The notes beneath the pieces were generated by a model, which did no database searches, was not told the origin of the DNA, and saw nothing but the letters and a program-made list of their open reading frames with translations. Of a stretch of 20,595 nt of DNA, positions 19,228-20,595 are shown one piece after another. The stretch spans positions 1 to 20,595 of the forward strand of contig NW_022204625.1 of the NCBI RefSeq assembly GCF_008831285.2, in the 5' to 3' direction. Both the position numbers and the translations under genes were made by a program. Source of the stretch: Nymphaea colorata (Eukaryota > Streptophyta > Magnoliopsida > Nymphaeales > Nymphaeaceae). Each line of letters begins with the position of its first letter. The stretch's first letter is position 1.

Positions 19228-20504
19228 CTAGCCCGATAAACGTCTTGCAATGGTCGAGTCCTTTCGTCTGGTGTAAATTTCGCGACAATCGGAAACGGAA
19301 GAAAATCGCTTGATTTTCGAGTTTTTTCCAAGGCATATAGCCTTTGAAACAGTTGAAAAATGACTGATTTCGAAGCGGTTCCGATCGTCACGAAACTTAC
19401 ATCGGACGACGAGACTTGACCGGTACAACAAGATACGACCACTTTCGAGGACCTGAAAATGCCCGCAAAACGACGACTCTGGACGCCGAGAACAATCTCA
19501 TTTCTGCATGCGTCGATCACTACGCGCCGCACGCGTACGGCTCCCAGCTCGAACGATCGAGGCCGTCGATCTGGATGAAACTCACTAAAGTCACGCCGAT
19601 CTGACAATTCGCATGAAGAACCGGGCTACATTTGCATGCAAGGTCACTTTACAGGTGCTGATCGGCCCGTCAAAACGACGGCTCTAACGCCTTCCGTGTA
19701 TAGGCCCTTGCGCGCATGCAGCGTTGTCAACGAACAACTTCGAAATGCCATATATACATATACACACGCAAAGCAATCTCGACCGAGTTACGTTCTGAGC
19801 TGCTCGAATTACTTCTTTCTCAACCTGCGGAAAGTGAGATGTCTGCGAAATGTCTAGAAAGCTCACGGAACGCTCTTTTACACTTGGTTTTCGAATGTCT
19901 CGCCAAAAGGCGAGACATTTCAAAACCAACTGTAGAATGAGCTTTCTGCTAGACTTGCAGCACTTTCTGACGTCTGGCTAGACTTTTCGAAAACATCTGC
20001 ACAGTGTGCATTCCGGTCGGACTGTCTATAGGACGTTTGCTTCGACAAGTTTGACGCGAGAACGATCTCGTGTCTGCATGCGTCGATCACAACGCCGCAC
20101 ACGGCTCCATGCAGCTCGAACGAGGCCGTTGATCTGCATGAAAACTCGCTAAAGTCCCGTTGATCGGCCTCTCACGAGAAGACAAGCCGTCGATCTGCAG
20201 GATAGATCACTCTACAGCTGCCGATCTGTCCGACAAATGCCCATACGATCGACGCATGCACCATCGCCGCGTCACTACAAACGCACAACTTCAAACTGCT
20301 CTACAGATCGCAATTTCCGACCGAAATAACGTTGCGAAACGCTCAAACGACTCGTGTCGACGAGGCTATCACGTCGTAGAGTTCTTCGCCTTCTTTTCGT
20401 TCGTCTAGGTACAGTTTCGAGACGTTTTCGGTCGTTTTCAGCTAATTTTATTGGGAAAATATTTACACACAAGACTACTGCCGGAAAATGAGTTTACACG
20501 ATTG
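19228..20504. repeat. Satellite unit 16, most diverged
   Basis: Complete unit of about 1277 bp; the anchor has lost one C (GCTAGCCCG). Long inverted repeat at 19252-19421 with a broken centre GGCATATAGCC at 19332-19342; short palindrome at 19884-19929 with four-base tip AAAA. Private changes are many: GTGTAAATTTCGC, TTGAAACAGTTG, GACTCTGGACGCCGAG near 19475, GCCGCACGCGTACGGCTCC near 19526, GCGCGCATGCAGCG near 19711, TTCCGGTCGGACTGTC near 20013, and the rewritten segment at 20245-20280. No gene is seen in it. Confidence 0.93.
20245..20280. repeat. Rewritten segment of block B in unit 16
   Basis: Between ATGCCCATA and ACGCACAAC, other units carry about 60 bases that include ATCGACGCTAGAACGATATC, the GCGGGAC motif and the ATGC run. 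Unit 16 has a shorter, different string (CGATCGACGCATGCACCATC and following). The interval is about 20 bases shorter than in unit 13. It may be a deletion with patching, a true variant, or poor consensus sequence. Confidence 0.75.
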
Positions 20505-20595
20505 CCTAGCCCGATAACGTCTTGCAATGGTCGAGTCCTTTCGTCTGGTGTAAGTTTCGCGACAATCGGAAACGGAAGAAAATCGCTTGATTTTT
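20505..20595. repeat. Satellite unit 17, partial (cut by window end)
   Basis: The first 91 bases of a further unit: the anchor phrase and most of the left arm of the long inverted repeat (from 20528). The window ends inside the arm, before the GGCTATAGCC centre. The sequence here is orderly and matches the common form, so the divergence of units 15 and 16 does not simply continue. Confidence 0.93.

Larger units (their letters stand above)
1..20595. repeat. Tandem satellite array, ~1.28 kb unit, 16 complete units
   Basis: The phrase CCTAGCCCGATAACGTCTTG recurs at 9, 1300, 2581, 3861, 5144, 6430, 7704, 8987, 10271, 11557, 12833, 14106, 15382, 16659, 17945, about 19228 (one base lost) and 20505. 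All copies are in the same orientation, with spacings of 1273 to 1291 bp and a mean of 1281. Everything between anchors repeats as well, so the array fills the window without interruption. Units are near-identical and differ by scattered substitutions and many one-base indels. I found no gene in any unit: open frames are short, lie on both strands in overlapping frames, and shift between units. Unit phase is arbitrary; I cut just before the long inverted repeat. Direct observation supports the tandem structure. A chromosomal satellite is the likeliest reading, and an extrachromosomal concatemer is the alternative. Confidence 0.98.

Noticed and set aside
1-20595. CRISPR array
   Set aside because: The repeat is 1.28 kb and the intervening sequence is itself repeated. 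There are no short repeats with unique spacers.
1-20595. Telomeric repeats
   Set aside because: No TTAGGG-like, TTTAGGG-like or TTAGG-like tandem runs are present on either strand.

Overview
The whole window is one tandem array of a complex satellite repeat. A unit of about 1.28 kb (1273 to 1291 bp) is repeated head to tail. There are sixteen complete units, plus 8 bases of the preceding unit and 91 bases of a seventeenth. No unique flanking DNA is visible at either end, so the array continues beyond both edges. I see no convincing protein-coding gene, rRNA, tRNA, known spliced-leader or spliceosomal RNA, CRISPR array or transposase. All open frames are short, occur in several frames on both strands, and are broken by single-base indels from unit to unit.

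The organism is most likely a eukaryote, because long homogeneous arrays of kilobase-scale non-coding units are typical of heterochromatin or subtelomeres. The base composition is roughly half GC, and CpG is plainly not depleted, which argues against heavy germline CpG methylation. I cannot name the lineage. A concatemer of an extrachromosomal circle cannot be excluded from the sequence alone.

Each unit has internal architecture, described on unit 3 (2581-3860). In order it holds: a long imperfect inverted repeat of about 170 bp centred on GGCTATAGCC; block A of about 310 bp; a shorter, stronger palindrome with a tiny variable tip; block B of about 325 bp, a diverged copy of block A; and a spacer of about 180 bp leading to the next long inverted repeat. 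The unit is therefore an old dimer of palindrome-plus-block half-units. In both halves the palindrome centre lies about 139 bp before the block. Inside block B is a short (ATGC)n run of 3 to 5 copies, and inside block A a short TA/CA tract.

Variation between units is informative. Many differences are one-base indels in homopolymers, which may be real or long-read error. On top of these are shared diagnostic variants. Units 6-9, 7-9, 8-9, 8-10 and 9-11 form nested sets of neighbours, as expected from unequal exchange or gene conversion. Other variants, such as those shared by units 5 and 12, are scattered. The last two complete units (15 and 16, about 17.9-20.5 kb) carry the most private changes, including loss of the ATGC run. 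This suggests that the right side lies nearer an array edge or is less well assembled.
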